Origin: CAJWLW01 sp963580095
GTDB lineage: Bacteria > Verrucomicrobiota > Lentisphaeria > JABSQK01 > CAJWLW01
Direction: 5' to 3'
Length of the DNA stretch: 16,820 nucleotides
NCBI GenBank assembly: GCA_963580095.1
Contig: CAUZJQ010000071.1
Span: 1 to 16,820, forward strand
The notes beneath the pieces were generated by a model that did not search any database, had not been told where the DNA came from, and saw only the letters and a list, made by a program, of their open reading frames with translations. Positions within the stretch are counted from its first letter, which is position 1. Every line of letters starts with the position of its first letter. The translations under genes were made by a program, and so were the position numbers. Shown in pieces: positions 15,439 to 16,820 of the stretch.

Positions 15439-16176
15439 TCAATCAACTTGCCGGAACAGGTCGTCGGGTACGGGACTTTCGCCGGGCTTGGCGAGCTGGA
15501 TTTTCTTGAATTGAACAATCGTGCGCCAGCCGACGTTCGAGATAGCAATGCGATTGATGACGTAAACGTCATTGATCTTCTTCAGGTCTTTGAACTCAAG
15601 TCGACGATACGGTTTCTCCCGCTCGCCGGCAAACCACTCGACAGCCATCGGAAATATGTATTTGCGTGATACCCAGACCTTGACGGTTTCGTCGGCCTGT
15701 GGATTTCGCAAACGTACGATGCGGCAAACACGCCCACCGAATTTTTCGCGGTCGAGTTCTTCGACAAAGTCCCAGTACAGAAACGACAGGGTCAGGTCAG
15801 AAGGTCGAATGCCACGGTCCGCCAGGGTAACGGCGCCGGGCTGCGCAGCGCGCTGCTCATGTACGGTTGTGCCTTCGAGACCGTCCAGGAAATTCTGCCC
15901 GACCATGTAGACCTGGTCGTCATTGAAAATCACCTGTGCTGAGACGCGCTCCGACGAAAAGCGTGCCCGCAGTTCGACGGGCACCTTTTTCTGGCGCTTG
16001 CCGTCGCGCTTGTGACTGACAGTCCCCTCAAAAATGCCCCAGGAAAGTTCAATGGGCGGCTGGCGCATGTACGCCAGGAAGGTGGCGATCGCCATCTCAT
16101 CGCCGTCGTGCGCGCCGGCGATTGAAGCCGCTATTAGTGCGAGCGTGGCGCTGATGTTTCGAAGGTGCAATCGCAT
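15439..16176 (-). CDS. Secreted LolA-like (outer-membrane lipoprotein-sorting type) protein
   Basis: Starting at ATG 16176, the 245-residue product has a classical signal peptide: basic MRLHLRN, a hydrophobic core to about residue 20, then AGA and a likely cleavage before HDGDEM. An in-frame ATG at 16236 exists, but only 16176 has a Shine-Dalgarno (GGAG 8 nt upstream) and leaves the signal peptide at the true N-terminus. The mature part is beta-rich: LSWGIFEGTV, VPVELRARFS, SDLTLSFLYWDFVEEL, CRIVRLRN, VKVWVSRKYIFPMAVEWF and YRRLEFKDLKKINDVYVI. This is the half-barrel pattern of the LolA_like family (PF17131), thought to handle lipids or lipoproteins in the periplasm. The exact role is unknown. 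It lies 60 bp downstream of the TauE/SafE gene on the same strand and may share its transcript. Confidence 0.78.
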   Translation of the reverse strand: MRLHLRNISATLALIAASIAGAHDGDEMAIATFLAYMRQPPIELSWGIFEGTVSHKRDGKRQKKVPVELRARFSSERVSAQVIFNDDQVYMVGQNFLDGLEGTTVHEQRAAQPGAVTLADRGIRPSDLTLSFLYWDFVEELDREKFGGRVCRIVRLRNPQADETVKVWVSRKYIFPMAVEWFAGEREKPYRRLEFKDLKKINDVYVINRIAISNVGWRTIVQFKKIQLAKPGESPVPDDLFRQVD

Positions 16177-16236
16177 GCAATACTCCAGGCTTGCCGCCGG
16201 TTGTTGTTGGACGACAAAATCGGTAGAAAGATTCAT

Positions 16237-16820
16237 TTACCACCGAAAAATAAGCATTATGGCGGCAGCGAGTGCCACCAGAACAATGACCACGATCCTG
16301 AGGTGCTGCTCGGGAAGCCTGCCTGTCAACCGGCTGCCGAAGTAGATGCCGACGAACGATCCAAGCGCCATCCACAGGGCCGTGGGAACATCGATCTGCT
16401 TGCCGAACAGGTAGACGGCGGAAGTCAGCAGCGTCAACACCAGGGTGACGAACACCGACGTGCCGACGGTGTAGCGGGCGGGCAATTTGAAGTGAAGAAT
16501 CATCACCGGCACAACGACAACGGCGCTAATTGCCGTAGCGCCGACGACTGCACCAACAGCGATCGACAACACGATCGACGTAAACAGACTGCTGTCTCCG
16601 GGCTGCACTGGTGCCGGCTCGTCCTGAGTCCGGTAGAACCGGCGGATCAGATTGATTGTCATGAGGATGACGGCAAGGAAAATAACAGCGATAATCAACA
16701 GTCTGAGCTGGTCCTGAAAGGCACGGATCAACTGCTCGTTCTGCTGGTGGATCGCCATATAGCGATTGATGGTAATCGTCACGACAAGGTTACCGGGTAC
16801 GGCACCGATGAGAAATCTTT
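16237..16820 (-). CDS. TauE/SafE-family permease (5' end outside the window)
   Basis: The frame stays open from the TAA at 16239-16237 to the right edge (about 194 codons). Reading RFLIGAVPGN just inside the edge suggests the gene continues, although a GTG at 16782 would give a 181-residue product. Visible parts: a linker helix with QNEQLIRAFQDQL, a membrane helix (LLIIAVIFLAVILMTINLI), and a basic/Pro loop (RRFYRTQDEPAPVQPGD). Next comes the conserved C-terminal half-repeat of the family: GAVVGATAISAVVVVPVMIL, YTVGTSVFVTLVLTLLTSAVYL, ALWMALGSFVGIYFGSRLTGRLPE and a last helix. TauE/SafE proteins are inner-membrane exporters of small anions such as sulfite or sulfoacetate. The substrate is not predictable here. 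The usual length of about 250-300 residues with two half-repeats supports truncation by the edge. Confidence 0.75.
   Translation of the reverse strand, partial: RFLIGAVPGNLVVTITINRYMAIHQQNEQLIRAFQDQLRLLIIAVIFLAVILMTINLIRRFYRTQDEPAPVQPGDSSLFTSIVLSIAVGAVVGATAISAVVVVPVMILHFKLPARYTVGTSVFVTLVLTLLTSAVYLFGKQIDVPTALWMALGSFVGIYFGSRLTGRLPEQHLRIVVIVLVALAAAIMLIFRW

Noticed and set aside
16177..16236. Longer start for the LolA-like protein at 16236
   Set aside because: It would bury the signal peptide 20 residues inside and has no Shine-Dalgarno; ATG 16176 has GGAG at 8 nt.
1..16820. A defence system, prophage, insertion sequence, CRISPR array or tRNA
   Set aside because: No transposase, integrase, nuclease, toxin-antitoxin pair, regular direct-repeat array or cloverleaf was found in reading the window.

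Overview
The window is 16,820 bases of a dense, high-GC, Gram-negative-type bacterial chromosome. The PVC superphylum (Kiritimatiellota/Lentisphaerota/Verrucomicrobiota-like) is my best guess. This rests on the GldF/GldG/DUF4340 gene set, the long basic insertion in ribosomal protein L28, an NHxHxH-type desaturase, a LolA-like protein and the lineage-specific unknowns. It is an inference, as there is no rRNA or other decisive marker. No tRNA, CRISPR array, insertion sequence or prophage is visible. Most of the window is housekeeping, with an accessory patch at about 11.2-14.2 kb.

Layout. (1) 1-3897, plus strand: an operon of a permease C-terminus (cut by the window edge), a GldG-like auxiliary protein and a DUF4340 protein with a HEAT-like tail. 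Reading frames abut or overlap, and the set looks like an envelope ABC-transporter assembly. (2) 3901-5601, minus: a membrane-anchored von Willebrand A protein with a complete MIDAS, convergent with the operon (3 bp gap), behind a recognisable sigma70-type promoter. (3) 5794-8752, plus: tRNA nucleotidyltransferase (cca) overlapping the lipid II flippase gene murJ by 8 bp. (4) 8753-9073: non-coding, several small hairpins and a bidirectional terminator. (5) 9074-11027, minus: rpmB (L28), with a strong promoter, and the bifunctional NAD(P)HX repair enzyme Nnr. (6) 11180-12774: an acidic protein of unknown function carrying a perfect 48-bp tandem duplication, a stand-alone acyl carrier protein, and a convergent small unknown protein.

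(7) 12958-14256: an AT-richer histidine-box fatty acid desaturase, followed almost immediately by the decayed N-terminal part of a tRNA-dihydrouridine synthase gene (two frameshifts, three stops, missing 3' half). This remnant is the clearest non-obvious feature of the window. Two adjacent perfect hairpins lie inside it. (8) 14257-15429, plus: a TrmA/RlmD-type uridine-C5 RNA methyltransferase. (9) 15439-16820, minus: a secreted LolA-like protein and the C-terminal part of a TauE/SafE-type permease running off the right edge.

How the genes fit together: the first block, the VWA protein, MurJ and the LolA-like protein all act at the envelope. Cca, the Dus remnant and the TrmA-like enzyme concern RNA maturation. 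Desaturase plus ACP suggests lipid modification, but the link is only positional. I see no convincing new defence or mobile system. The best candidates for undescribed biology are the GldG/DUF4340-HEAT/VWA neighbourhood and the acidic repeat protein-ACP pair.
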